In this document: positions 27,690 to 36,754 of the stretch, piece by piece
Layout: each line of letters begins with the position of its first letter
Position numbering within the stretch: position 1 is the stretch's first letter
Assembly (NCBI RefSeq): GCF_014230315.1
Contig: NZ_JACLAW010000008.1
Coordinates: 182,750-246,749 of the forward strand
Reading direction: 5' to 3'
DNA from: Novosphingobium flavum
Lineage (GTDB): Bacteria > Pseudomonadota > Alphaproteobacteria > Sphingomonadales > Sphingomonadaceae
Length of the DNA: 64,000 nucleotides
Notes under the pieces: generated by a model
The model's database searches: none
What the model saw: only the letters and a program-made list of their open reading frames with translations
What the model was told of the DNA's origin: nothing
Translations under genes and position numbers: made by a program

Positions 27690-28901
27690 GTGAGCAAGGT
27701 TCTGGTGATCGGCGCGGGCGGGGTCAGCTCGGTCTGCGTGCACAAGATGGCGATGAACGCGGGCATCTTCGGCGAGATCCACCTCGCCAGCCGGACCCTT
27801 TCCAAGTGTGATGCGATCGCCGACTCGGTCAAGCAGCGGACCGGGGTGGACATTGCCACCTATGCGATCGATGCCGAAGATGTGCCCGCGCTGACTGCGC
27901 TGATCCGGCAGATCGCCCCGAAGCTGGTGGTCAACCTCGCGCTGCCCTATCAGGACCTGCCGATCATGGACGCCTGCCTTGAGGCGGGGGTGAACTACCT
28001 TGATACGGCGAACTACGAGCCGAAGGACGAGGCCAAGTTCGAGTACAAGTGGCAGTGGGCCTATCAGGAGCGCTTTGCCGAGAAGGGGCTGATGGCCCTG
28101 TTGGGGTCAGGCTTCGATCCGGGCGTGACCAGCGTTTTCGCGATGTGGTTGAAGAAGCACAAGCTGAAGACCATCCGCCTGCTCGACATTCTTGATTGCA
28201 ACGGCGGCGATCATGGCCAGCACTTCGCCACCAATTTCAACCCTGAGATCAACATCCGCGAAGTGACCGCCCCGGCGCGGCACTGGCGGGACGGCCAGTG
28301 GGTCGAGACCCCGGCAATGACCATCCGCGAGAACTTCGATTTCGAGGGCGTGGGGCCCAAGAACATGTACCTGATGTACCACGAGGAGCTGGAAAGCCTC
28401 GCCCGGTTCGTGCCCGAGCTGGAGCGCGGACGGTTCTGGATGACCTTCGGTGATGCATACATCAATCACCTCACCGTGCTGCAGAACGTGGGCATGACCC
28501 GGATCGACCCGGTGGTCTACAACGGGCAGGAAATCATCCCGCTGCAGTTCCTCGCCGCCGTGCTGCCCAAGCCGGAAACGCTGGGCGCGACGACCAAGGG
28601 CAAGACCAACATCGGCGACATCGCCACCGGCGAGGCGCTGGACGGCTCGGGCGAGCGGACGTTCTACATTTACAACATCTGCGATCACGAGGAAGCCTTC
28701 CACGAGACCGGCAACCAGGCGATCAGCTATACCACCGGCGTTCCGGCGATGATCGGCGCGGCGATGATGCTGACCGGCGCCTGGGCGGGCGAGGGCGTGT
28801 TCAACATCGAGCAGCTCGATCCCGACCCGTTCATGGCCATGCTGAACACGCAAGGGCTGCCGTGGCAGGTGAAGGAACTGGCGGGGCCGCTGCAGTTCTG
28901 A
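27690..28901 (+). CDS. Carboxynorspermidine (carboxyspermidine) synthase
   Basis: A 403-aa saccharopine dehydrogenase-family enzyme that reductively joins aspartate semialdehyde to a diamine (putrescine or diaminopropane) using NADPH. The Rossmann motif VLVIGAGGVSSV is at the N terminus. SRTLSKCD, DCNGGDHGQHFATNFNPEINIREV and the C-terminal LTGAWAGEGVFNIEQLDPDPF match the family. A GTG start is set by AAGGAG 7 bases upstream. With nspC and the decarboxylase downstream it makes a complete spermidine route from ornithine. Confidence 0.9.
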   Translation: MSKVLVIGAGGVSSVCVHKMAMNAGIFGEIHLASRTLSKCDAIADSVKQRTGVDIATYAIDAEDVPALTALIRQIAPKLVVNLALPYQDLPIMDACLEAGVNYLDTANYEPKDEAKFEYKWQWAYQERFAEKGLMALLGSGFDPGVTSVFAMWLKKHKLKTIRLLDILDCNGGDHGQHFATNFNPEINIREVTAPARHWRDGQWVETPAMTIRENFDFEGVGPKNMYLMYHEELESLARFVPELERGRFWMTFGDAYINHLTVLQNVGMTRIDPVVYNGQEIIPLQFLAAVLPKPETLGATTKGKTNIGDIATGEALDGSGERTFYIYNICDHEEAFHETGNQAISYTTGVPAMIGAAMMLTGAWAGEGVFNIEQLDPDPFMAMLNTQGLPWQVKELAGPLQF

Positions 28902-29314
28902 TGCGTGGTTCGGGTATCGTCAGCGCAATGGCTGCCTTGGTAATGGTCGGCAGTCATAGTTCTGTTGATGCAGCGTCAGTTTCCCCGACGGCCAGAAAGC
29001 TGACGGCCATACCTGCGAGATATCAGGGCCAATGGACCCTGCGGCAGAAATATTGTGGCGCCGACGGCTGGGATGAAGATAGTAGCCTTTGGGTGGGCGC
29101 TCACGCTTTAGGCTACTACGACAATCACTATGATGTCGTTGAAGCGCGGGAGCGCAGCAACGTGTTGCGCCTGAAGGTAAGGAGTATAGCCGACGCAGAC
29201 ATTGCGCCCGTCACATACTTGCGCCTGTCCCGCGACGGGCAAATGATTTTCACGGATCCTTCCCCCACAAGCCGCGGGTTGCCGCGGTGCCCGGTAGCCA
29301 GAGGGCGCAAGTAA
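28901..29314 (+). CDS. Hypothetical exported protein in the polyamine cluster
   Basis: A 137-aa protein of no recognised family. A signal peptide (IVSAMAALVMVGSHSSVDAAS) precedes a compact domain with two cysteines (KYCGADGW and LPRCPVA), likely a disulfide pair, and tryptophans at QWTLRQ. Its base composition is visibly less GC-rich than its neighbours, suggesting later insertion. Its ATG overlaps the preceding stop by one base and nspC starts one base after it, so it is co-transcribed with polyamine genes without an obvious role there. Confidence 0.65.
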   Translation: MRGSGIVSAMAALVMVGSHSSVDAASVSPTARKLTAIPARYQGQWTLRQKYCGADGWDEDSSLWVGAHALGYYDNHYDVVEARERSNVLRLKVRSIADADIAPVTYLRLSRDGQMIFTDPSPTSRGLPRCPVARGRK

Positions 29315-29315
29315 A

Positions 29316-30491
29316 ATGGAAACCAGAGCCGGTGATCCGGGCGCCTTTGCCCATTTCGACCTGTCGCGGGTGGATAGCCCGGCGTTTGTCGTCGATGCGG
29401 CGAAGCTGCGGGCGAACCTTGCCGTGCTGGCGGATATCCGCGACCGCGCCGGGGTGAAGGTGCTGGCCGCGCTCAAGGCCTTTTCGATGTGGAAGGTGGC
29501 GCCGGTCGTCTCGGAGTACCTCGACGGGGTCTGCACTTCGGGGCTGTGGGAAGCGCTGCTGGCGGCGGAAAACTATCGCGGCGAGATCGCGACCTATTGC
29601 GCCGCCTACAAGGCCGAGGACCTGCCGGAGATCTGCCGGATTTCCGACCATGTGATCTTCAATTCGCCGGGCCAGATCGCGCGGTTCACGCCGGTTTTGG
29701 CGAAGCTCGAGCGGGACTTTGATGTGGGCCTGCGGATCAATCCGCTCCATGCCGAGGGCGAGGTGCCGCGCTATGATCCTTGCGCGCCGCATTCGCGGCT
29801 TGGGTTCCCGGTCGACCAGTTGCGGGCGGAGCATCTGGACGGTGTTTCGGGGCTGCATTTCCATACCCTGTGCGAGCAGGACTTCGAGCCGCTCAAGCGG
29901 ACCTGGGAGGCCTTGAAGCCCCGGATCGCGCCTTATTTCGGCCAGCTCAAGTGGCTGAATTTTGGCGGAGGGCATCATGTTACGCGGGCCGATTACCAGC
30001 GCGACGAACTGGTGGAGTTCCTGCGCGAAGTGAAGGCAGAGACGGGCTGCGAACTGTACCTCGAGCCGGGCGAGGCCGTGGCGCTGGATGCCGGCATTCT
30101 TGTGGGCACGGTGCTCGATACGCAGTGGAACGGGATGCCGATCGCGATCACCGACATTTCGGCGACCTGCCATATGCCCGACGTGATCGAGGCGCCCTAT
30201 CGCCCGGCCATGCTGGGCGAGCGCGAGGCAGAGCCGGACGGTGATGAGGCGGTGCGGCTGGGCGGGCCTTCGTGCCTCGCGGGGGACGTGATCGGGGACT
30301 ATGTCCTGCCGGTCTTGCCGGAGCCGGGCACGCGGTTCGCTTTCCTTGATCAGGCGCACTATTCGATGGTCAAGACCACGACGTTCAACGGCGTGCCGCT
30401 GCCTTCGATCTGGTTGTGGGATAGCGAAACCGATGCGCTTGAATGCGTGAAGCGGTTTGGCTGGGAAGATTTCCGCGACCGGCTGAGCTGA
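29316..30491 (+). CDS. nspC: Carboxynorspermidine decarboxylase
   Basis: A 391-aa fold III PLP enzyme that decarboxylates carboxyspermidine or carboxynorspermidine to the free polyamine. The PLP lysine is Lys54 (VLAALKAFSMW). Other motifs: LGFPVDQLR, GLHFHTLCEQDFEPL, WLNFGGGHHVTRADY, and ELYLEPGEAVALDAG, and ADGPSCLAGD is matched by LGGPSCLAGDVIGDY. Length fits the family. Acts on the product of the synthase two genes upstream. Start ATG has GAGGG about 9 bases ahead. Confidence 0.92.
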   Translation: METRAGDPGAFAHFDLSRVDSPAFVVDAAKLRANLAVLADIRDRAGVKVLAALKAFSMWKVAPVVSEYLDGVCTSGLWEALLAAENYRGEIATYCAAYKAEDLPEICRISDHVIFNSPGQIARFTPVLAKLERDFDVGLRINPLHAEGEVPRYDPCAPHSRLGFPVDQLRAEHLDGVSGLHFHTLCEQDFEPLKRTWEALKPRIAPYFGQLKWLNFGGGHHVTRADYQRDELVEFLREVKAETGCELYLEPGEAVALDAGILVGTVLDTQWNGMPIAITDISATCHMPDVIEAPYRPAMLGEREAEPDGDEAVRLGGPSCLAGDVIGDYVLPVLPEPGTRFAFLDQAHYSMVKTTTFNGVPLPSIWLWDSETDALECVKRFGWEDFRDRLS

Positions 30492-30648
30492 TTTCGGCCG
30501 AATCCCCCGGGCAATCGAGTCGATGCGCGGCGAGCGATGGCCGCGCTGCAATGCGCCAAATTCCCGCCCTCGAACTTCTCTCAAATTTCGCTCTGAAAAC
30601 AGCATGTTATGATGCAAAATCCGGGGGTGTTTCGCGGGTAGGGCGCAG

Positions 30649-30784
30649 GGGGGCATTTTTCATTTGCGATTAAGGCGACAGGCCGTATATCGCCCCCTCT
30701 CGCTGCCCCATGGGGACTTCCAAACCGCAAGGCAGCTTTGTGTTGTAATCTGGCCGCAAGGCCTATTGGGGGTCCCTTGAGTTG
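30649..30784 (+). promoter_or_regulatory. Structured 5' leader of the ornithine-type decarboxylase
   Basis: Several nested pairings occupy the leader. GGGGGC (30649-30654) pairs with GCCCCC (30692-30697), and GCGAT (30666-30670) can pair with ATCGC (30689-30693). CCCCATGGGG (30706-30715) is self-complementary. GGGAC (30713-30717) can instead pair with GTCCC (30772-30776), enclosing two hairpins with GCAA tetraloops (CC-GCAA-GG at 30725-30732 and GGCC-GCAA-GGCC at 30752-30763). The last stem strand overlaps the GGGGG ahead of the TTG start, so folding could hide it. Alphaproteobacteria are known to carry speF leader RNAs; I cannot test a match. Confidence 0.5.
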
Positions 30785-31972
30785 CACAGCTATCCCGACG
30801 CATCGGCTGTAGTCCGCGACCTTTCGCCCGACGAACCCGTTATTCTGAACCGCAAGGCTGCCGCTGCGCGCGCTGCTCGTTTCTTCGTCGAGAAGTTTCC
30901 GGGCAAGTCGCTCTATGCGGTCAAGGCCAATCCTTCGCCCGATCTGATCGTGGCGCTGTGGGAAGCGGGCGTGACTCACTTCGACGTCGCCTCGATCGCC
31001 GAGGTTCGTCTGGTGCGTTCGCTGCTGCCCGAAGCGGTCCTGTGCTTCATGCACCCGGTCAAGACCGCCAGCGCGATCGCCGAGGCCTACAAGGCTCACG
31101 GCGTGCGCACCTTCAGCCTCGACACCCAGGACGAGCTGGAAAAGATCGTTGCGGCGACGGATGAGGCCGAGGACCTCTCGCTCTGCGTGCGCCTGCGCGT
31201 GTCTTCGGAATATTCCGAGCTGAGCCTGGCTTCCAAGTTTGGCATCGATCTTGCCGATGCGGCGCCGCTGCTGCAGGCGACCCGCCAAGTGGCGGACAGC
31301 CTTGGCATCTGTTTCCACGTGGGCAGCCAGGCGATGAGCCCGTTCGCCTATGTCCAGGCGCTTGAGCGCGTGCGCGTGGCCATCGTCGATGCCTCGGTAA
31401 CGGTGGACATCGTCGACGTGGGCGGCGGGTTTCCGTCGATCTACCCGGGCATGGAGCCGCCGCCGCTGGAGGACTATTTCGCCTCGATCCACCGCGCCGC
31501 AGAATCGCTGCCCGTATCCTATTCGTCGGAGCTGTGGTGCGAGCCTGGCCGGGCCCTGTCGGCCGAGTACAACTCGATGATCGTCAAGGTCGAAAAGCGC
31601 CGGGGCGACGAGCTGTTCATCAACGACGGCGCCTATGGCGCTCTGTTCGACGCGGCGCATATCGACTGGCGTTTCCCGGTGCGGTGCGTTTCGGCCGATC
31701 GCGAGGGCCCCAGCGAAGAATTCGCGTTTTACGGCCCAACCTGCGATGACGCGGACTTCATGAAGGGGCCCTTCATGCTGCCCGCCGACATCAAGGCCGG
31801 CGACTATATCGAGATCGGTATGCTCGGGGCCTATGGCGCGGCGATGCGGACCCGGTTCAACGGGTTTGGCACGGGCGCGGTGGTCGAGGTGACCGACGAG
31901 CCGATGGCGACGCAGTATCGCGGCGACCGGCGCGATCCGCGCAGTTCGGATAATGTTGTTTCGCTGCGCTGA
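30782..31972 (+). CDS. Ornithine/diamino-acid decarboxylase (fold III PLP)
   Basis: A 396-aa alanine racemase-fold decarboxylase, most likely ornithine decarboxylase making putrescine for the carboxyspermidine route encoded just upstream. PLP lysine is Lys48 in LYAVKANPSPDL. FHVGSQAMSPFAY, VDVGGGFPSIYPG, WCEPGRALSAEYNS and the dimer-interface GPTCDDADFM follow. Substrate could also be lysine or diaminopimelate-like compounds. Start is TTG; a G-rich stretch lies about 8 bases upstream. A structured leader precedes it, suggesting control at the RNA level. Confidence 0.87.
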   Translation: MHSYPDASAVVRDLSPDEPVILNRKAAAARAARFFVEKFPGKSLYAVKANPSPDLIVALWEAGVTHFDVASIAEVRLVRSLLPEAVLCFMHPVKTASAIAEAYKAHGVRTFSLDTQDELEKIVAATDEAEDLSLCVRLRVSSEYSELSLASKFGIDLADAAPLLQATRQVADSLGICFHVGSQAMSPFAYVQALERVRVAIVDASVTVDIVDVGGGFPSIYPGMEPPPLEDYFASIHRAAESLPVSYSSELWCEPGRALSAEYNSMIVKVEKRRGDELFINDGAYGALFDAAHIDWRFPVRCVSADREGPSEEFAFYGPTCDDADFMKGPFMLPADIKAGDYIEIGMLGAYGAAMRTRFNGFGTGAVVEVTDEPMATQYRGDRRDPRSSDNVVSLR

Positions 31973-32003
31973 ATCGCAGCTCAAGGAATAACAGGGGGAG
32001 GAG

Positions 32004-32031
32004 AAGGGGCTCGCTGCAAGGCGGGCCCCTT
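32004..32031. terminator. Stem-loop between decarboxylase and quinone oxidoreductase genes
   Basis: A 10-bp stem with one G-U pair (32004-32013 with 32022-32031) closes CTGCAAGG. It lies between two convergent genes and has no long T-run. Probably a bidirectional transcript end. Confidence 0.6.
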
Positions 32032-32037
32032 CCACGT

Positions 32038-33015
32038 TCAGGGCATGAGGATCGTCGAGCCGGTGGTGGCGCGGCTTTCCAGCGCCCGGTGTGCCTCGGC
32101 CGCATCGGCGAGGGCGAAGCGCTGGCCGATGCGCACGTCGAGCGCGCCGGACTGGACCATGGCAAAGACGCGGGCGAAAGCGGCGGCCCGTTCGGCGGCG
32201 TCGCGCTGGTAATGGAACACGGTCGGCCGGGTGACAAACAGCGACCCGGCGGCGGCGAGGGCGCCGAGGCCGACGCCGGTGACCGGGCCGCTGGCATTGC
32301 CGAAGCTGACGATCAAGCCGCGCACGGCCGTGGCGGCCAGCGAGGCTTCCCACGTGTCCTTGCCGACGCCGTCGAACACGACCGGGACGCCTTCACCGCC
32401 GGTGATCTCGCGCACGCGGGCGGCGATGTCCTCATGGTTGTAGTCGATCAGGTGGTCTGCCCCGGCCTGGCGGGCGAGCGCCAGCTTGGCCTCGCCGCCA
32501 GCAGTGCCGATCACGGTGCAGCCCAGCGCCTTCAGCCACTGGACCATGAGCAGGCCGACCCCGCCTGCGGCGGCATGGACCAGCACTGTCGAGCCGGGCT
32601 GAACTTTCGCGCAGCGTTCGACGAGCGCCTCGACCGTGCTGCCCTTGAGCATCAGGGCGGCGGCGGTCTCGTCGGCGATATCGTCCGGCAGGGGGACGAG
32701 CAGGTCGGCCGGGACGTTGCGGGCCGTGGCATAGGAGCCGGGGCCGCCGCCGGAGAGGCCGACGCGCTGGCCGGGGACGAGCGCGGTGACGCCCGCCCCA
32801 ACGGCTTCGACCACTCCGGCAGCCTCGACCCCGAGCCCGCTTGGCAGGGGCAGGGGATAGAGCCCGCCGCGGTGATAGGTGTCGATATAGTTGACCCCGA
32901 TCGCGCGGATGCGCAGGCGGACCTCGCCCGCGGCGGGCGGCGGCAGGTCGATCGGGACCAGGCGGAGGACTTCGGGGCAGCCGGTGGCGGAGAATTCGAT
33001 GCGCTGTTCGGTCAT
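32038..33015 (-). CDS. NADPH:quinone oxidoreductase (zinc-free MDR family)
   Basis: A 325-aa medium-chain dehydrogenase/reductase of the quinone oxidoreductase branch. GVNYIDTYHRGGLYPLPLPSGLG is typical of QorA. The nucleotide loop is VLVHAAAGGVGLLMVQWLKALG. The catalytic and structural zinc cysteines are absent, as expected. ATG at 33015 was chosen over an upstream in-frame start. It is free-standing, divergent from the TonB receptor gene. Electron acceptor not predictable. Confidence 0.87.
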   Translation of the reverse strand: MTEQRIEFSATGCPEVLRLVPIDLPPPAAGEVRLRIRAIGVNYIDTYHRGGLYPLPLPSGLGVEAAGVVEAVGAGVTALVPGQRVGLSGGGPGSYATARNVPADLLVPLPDDIADETAAALMLKGSTVEALVERCAKVQPGSTVLVHAAAGGVGLLMVQWLKALGCTVIGTAGGEAKLALARQAGADHLIDYNHEDIAARVREITGGEGVPVVFDGVGKDTWEASLAATAVRGLIVSFGNASGPVTGVGLGALAAAGSLFVTRPTVFHYQRDAAERAAAFARVFAMVQSGALDVRIGQRFALADAAEAHRALESRATTGSTILMP

Positions 33016-33284
33016 GGTCGCGGTGATCGCAGGCGGCTGGCCCGGCGTCAAATCCCGGCGTCTTTGGCGTGCCGCGCGGGCGCCAGGCTGGAGCGTGTTG
33101 CTCGGCGCTTTCAGCGCATACCTATGCTCGGTTGGGCGATGAGCCGGTAAATAGATGATTTGCGGAACAATTAATCAATTGAATGGGGCAGTGTTGCAAA
33201 TTTATTGCTGCACTGGAACCGAATTGGAAGAACCTTTCGGCTGCGCAGGACAAAAAGTCCGTCACGCAAATGGGGGGTATGGGG

Positions 33285-36146
33285 ATGAACAGGGGGCAAT
33301 CGCGGGCCGCGGCCTGGCTCGTCGGCGCATCGGCGCTGGTAATGGCAGTGCCGGCACTGGCGCAGACATCGGCACCGACGGGCGGCAACGGTGGCGAGGA
33401 CATCGTCGTGACCGGCTCACGCGTGATCAGCAACGGCAACAACAGCCCGACGCCCCTGACCGTGGTGAGCGCGCAGGACGTTCTGGCGACCCAGCCGACT
33501 ACCATCTCCGATGCGCTCAATACCTTGCCGGTCTTTTCCGGCCCGCGCACGCAGGTTTCCAATCCGAATGCCGGGATTGGTGCGGGCGGCGGCGGCAATG
33601 CCGTGGCCAACCAGCTGAACCTGCGCAACCTTGGCGCCCAGCGCACCTTGATCCTGCTTGACGGCAAGCGGGTGGCGCCGACCACCTCGAACGGGATCGT
33701 CGATGTCGATACCGTGCCGCAGTTCATCCTGAAGCGGGTTGACGTGGTGACCGGCGGTGTCTCGGCGGTCTATGGCTCCGACGCGGTTTCGGGTGTCGTC
33801 AACTTCGTCACCGACAAGGATTTTTCGGGTGTTCGGGCCAATGTCCAGGCTGGGATTTCCAGCCGGGGCGACGGGCGGCAGGTCGAGGCGGGCCTGGCCT
33901 GGGGCGGGGATCTGGGCGACCGGGCACATTTGATCGCGAGCTACGAATATCGCGACGACGAGGGGATTCTCTACCGTTCGTCGCGGCCGAAGACCTGGCA
34001 GACCGTGCTGGCCGGCAATGGCAGCGCGGGGGCGCCGTTCTTCGTGGCATCGAACGGGGTGCGGGCCGATTACACCTTTGGCGGCGTGATCAGGCCGTTC
34101 ACCGGCACGGCCAACAATTCGCTGGTTGGAAAGCAGTTCACCGCCGGCGGCGTGCTGATACCCTTCGTGCCGGGGACGACGACCAGCGCGCCCGCGCTGC
34201 AGCTGGGTGGTGACGGGGCGGCCTATGACGGTTCGCTGAAAGCCCCGCTGCGCTCGCACCAGATCTTCGCGCGCCTCGACTACGAGGTGAGCGATGCGGT
34301 CCATTTCTACGTGGAGGGCGCGGCGAACTTCAAGCGCAACGTCTATTATTCGTCGTGGCAGCAGATCACCAACCTGACCATCAGCAAGGGGAATGCGTTC
34401 CTTTCCGATGCGGTGAAAACCGCGATGGGCGCGGACACCCAGTTCAGCATGAGCAAATTCATCGGCCAGGCGCCGCGCCTGACCTCGGCGATCGACGAGC
34501 GGCAGATCTTCGTCAACGCCGGGCTGGACGGCAAGCTGGGGCAGAACTGGAACTGGGGGCTGGGCTTCGTTTACAGCAATGCCAAGCTGTCCAATACCGA
34601 GGGGGCCAATCTCAACACCCGGCGGCTGCTGGCCGCGCTCGACGCGGTCAAGGACGGCAGCGGCAACACCGTTTGCAACGTGACGCTGACCAATCCCGGC
34701 CTCTATCCGGGGTGCGTGGCGCTCAATCCGTTCGGGCAGGGCTCGGAAAGCGCGGCGGCGATCGCCTATATCCTGGGCGATACCCATTTCACCGCCTGGA
34801 CCGACCAGACCGACGTTTCCGGAAGTGTTTCTGGCAATCTGTTCGAGACCGGCGCCGGGCCGGTCAAGGTCGCGCTTTCGGGCGAATGGCGGCGCCAGGC
34901 TTACAAGGCGGTGAGCGACGCGCTGCCCTCGGATACCGGCAATTGCACCGGCCTCAGGTTCAACTGCAATGCCAACACGGTGCAGTGGTTCCAGACCTTC
35001 GCCAACCGTTCGCGGGTATCGCAGACGGTGGAAGAAGGGGCGGTGGAAGTGGAAGTGCCGCTGCTCAAGGATTCGCCGTTCGCGGACTCGCTCAGCCTCA
35101 ATGGTGCGGCGCGCTACACCCATTACAATACCAGCGGGAAGTACTGGACCTGGAAGCTCGGGCTCGACTGGCACCTGACCGATGCCCTGCGCTTCCGCGC
35201 CACCCGGTCGCGCGATATTCGCGCGCCCACGCTGGAAGACCTGTTCGCCCCGGCGGTGACCACTCCCGCGGGTGGGACGACCGACCTGCTGGTCGTTCCC
35301 AACATCACCTCGACCGCGGCGACCGTGAGCCAGGGCAATCCTTCGCTGACCGCCGAAGTGGGCGAGACGACGACCGTGGGCATGGTGTGGAAGCCGGTAT
35401 TCGCGCCCGGCCTGTCGATGTCGCTCGACTATTTCGGCATCCGGGTGAAGAACGCGATCCTGACCATCAACGGGACCAACCAGACGTTCCAGCAGGTCTG
35501 CTACCAGAGCCAGGGGGCTTCGCCCTATTGCGCGCTGCAGGACCGGCCGCTGGGCTATGTCAACAATACCGCGGCCAATGCGGCGACGCTGTGGCGCACG
35601 CAGACGGTGAATGTTGCCGACATCAAGACCTGGGGCTTCGATTTCGAAACCAACTATGCCGCAAGGCTGGGCGCCATGCCCATCTCGCTGCGCGGGTTGG
35701 TGACGTGGCAGCCGCATATCCGTTATGTCCAGCCGGGCCTGCCGACCTTCGAGATGGGCGGTGTTGCCTATGGCCAGAACGGGCTTCAGGCGAGCCCGCA
35801 GTGGCGCGTGACGGGGATCGTCAACTTTGCGCCGACAGAGCATCTGGCGGTGACCGTGCTGGAGCGTTGGCGCAGCGGCCTCGGCTTGACCGCCGATCCG
35901 ACGCAGTTCGCCGCAGGGCCAAACGTGCCATCCTATGCGACGACCAACCTGACCGTGGCGTGGAAGGTGCCGAGCGGCGGGAAGGAGTTCGAGTTCTACG
36001 TCAACGTGCAGAACCTGTTCGATAATCTGGCGCCGGGGGCCAACTTCGGCGGGACCCAGGGAAGCCCGGGGCTGTTCGGCGGGTTCCCGATCGGCGATGA
36101 TCCGGTCGGGCGCTATTTCTCGGCCGGTGCGCGGCTCAAGTTCTGA
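33285..36146 (+). CDS. TonB-dependent outer-membrane receptor
   Basis: A 953-aa receptor: signal peptide (LVGASALVMAVPALAQ), TonB box-like EDIVVTGSR, plug domain (TTISDALNTLPVFSG...LNLRNLGAQRTLILLDGKRV, VDVVTGGVSAVYGSDAVSGVVNFVTDK), and a 22-stranded-type barrel ending YFSAGARLKF with a terminal aromatic. Substrate unknown; the group usually takes up plant-derived or oligosaccharide compounds rather than siderophores. GGGGGG about 7 bases before ATG 33285 supports this start over three earlier ones. Its partner exported gene follows after 11 bases. Confidence 0.92.
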   Translation: MNRGQSRAAAWLVGASALVMAVPALAQTSAPTGGNGGEDIVVTGSRVISNGNNSPTPLTVVSAQDVLATQPTTISDALNTLPVFSGPRTQVSNPNAGIGAGGGGNAVANQLNLRNLGAQRTLILLDGKRVAPTTSNGIVDVDTVPQFILKRVDVVTGGVSAVYGSDAVSGVVNFVTDKDFSGVRANVQAGISSRGDGRQVEAGLAWGGDLGDRAHLIASYEYRDDEGILYRSSRPKTWQTVLAGNGSAGAPFFVASNGVRADYTFGGVIRPFTGTANNSLVGKQFTAGGVLIPFVPGTTTSAPALQLGGDGAAYDGSLKAPLRSHQIFARLDYEVSDAVHFYVEGAANFKRNVYYSSWQQITNLTISKGNAFLSDAVKTAMGADTQFSMSKFIGQAPRLTSAIDERQIFVNAGLDGKLGQNWNWGLGFVYSNAKLSNTEGANLNTRRLLAALDAVKDGSGNTVCNVTLTNPGLYPGCVALNPFGQGSESAAAIAYILGDTHFTAWTDQTDVSGSVSGNLFETGAGPVKVALSGEWRRQAYKAVSDALPSDTGNCTGLRFNCNANTVQWFQTFANRSRVSQTVEEGAVEVEVPLLKDSPFADSLSLNGAARYTHYNTSGKYWTWKLGLDWHLTDALRFRATRSRDIRAPTLEDLFAPAVTTPAGGTTDLLVVPNITSTAATVSQGNPSLTAEVGETTTVGMVWKPVFAPGLSMSLDYFGIRVKNAILTINGTNQTFQQVCYQSQGASPYCALQDRPLGYVNNTAANAATLWRTQTVNVADIKTWGFDFETNYAARLGAMPISLRGLVTWQPHIRYVQPGLPTFEMGGVAYGQNGLQASPQWRVTGIVNFAPTEHLAVTVLERWRSGLGLTADPTQFAAGPNVPSYATTNLTVAWKVPSGGKEFEFYVNVQNLFDNLAPGANFGGTQGSPGLFGGFPIGDDPVGRYFSAGARLKF

Positions 36147-36157
36147 GGGAGAGTTCG

Positions 36158-36748
36158 ATGCGTTATCTGATTGCAGCGCTCTTGGTGAGCGCCGCCGCGC
36201 CCGCGATGGCCCAGCCGGCCGCGCCGGCGCGGGTGGCGCAGGAACCGCCCCGCGGAATTGGCGGGACGGTTGTTTCGGCGGGTGATGCCGCAGTGGTGCT
36301 GCGGCAGAAGGATGGGACCGAGCAGACCGTGGCGATGACCCCGGGCTGGACGGTGAGCCGCCCGCGCAAGGGCGGGATCGGCGATGTACACATCGGCGAT
36401 TTCGTTGCCTCGGCCAGCAAGGATGCCGGGGCGGGCAGGGGCGTGGCTAACGAGGTGCGGGTGATGGAACCCGGCTATCGGCCCGAATATGGCACCCATG
36501 CCATGGGGCAACCGGAAACCTCGATGACGCACGGGTTCGTTTTCGGGATCGCCAAGGCGGCCGGTGGAACCGAGCTGACCGTGGCCTATCCTGACGGCAA
36601 GCGGACGATCCTCGTGCCGGACGGGATGGCGGTTACCATTTCCGACCTGCTGCCGCGCAGTGCGGCAGGACAGGGCGTGGCCGTGACCGGGGTGACCCGG
36701 GCGAGCCCGGACGGGGTGCGGCGGGCGAGCCGCTTGACGCTGCCCTGA
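36158..36748 (+). CDS. Exported hypothetical protein with repeated OB-like segments
   Basis: A 196-aa protein with signal peptide (LIAALLVSAAAPAMAQ). Two similar beta-rich segments follow: GGTVVSAGDAAVVLRQKDGTEQTVAMTPGWTV and GIAKAAGGTELTVAYPDGKRTILVPDGMAV, resembling the DUF5666-like OB folds found in periplasmic proteins. Lies 11 bases after the TonB receptor gene and ends 6 bases from the convergent amidohydrolase. Role unknown; location suggests an accessory to uptake of the same compound. Confidence 0.65.
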   Translation: MRYLIAALLVSAAAPAMAQPAAPARVAQEPPRGIGGTVVSAGDAAVVLRQKDGTEQTVAMTPGWTVSRPRKGGIGDVHIGDFVASASKDAGAGRGVANEVRVMEPGYRPEYGTHAMGQPETSMTHGFVFGIAKAAGGTELTVAYPDGKRTILVPDGMAVTISDLLPRSAAGQGVAVTGVTRASPDGVRRASRLTLP

Positions 36749-36754
36749 GGGTGA

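Noticed and set aside
33417..35843. 808-aa open frame antisense to the TonB receptor
   Set aside because: Same reason: it mirrors the receptor codons and shows no domain or signal peptide.
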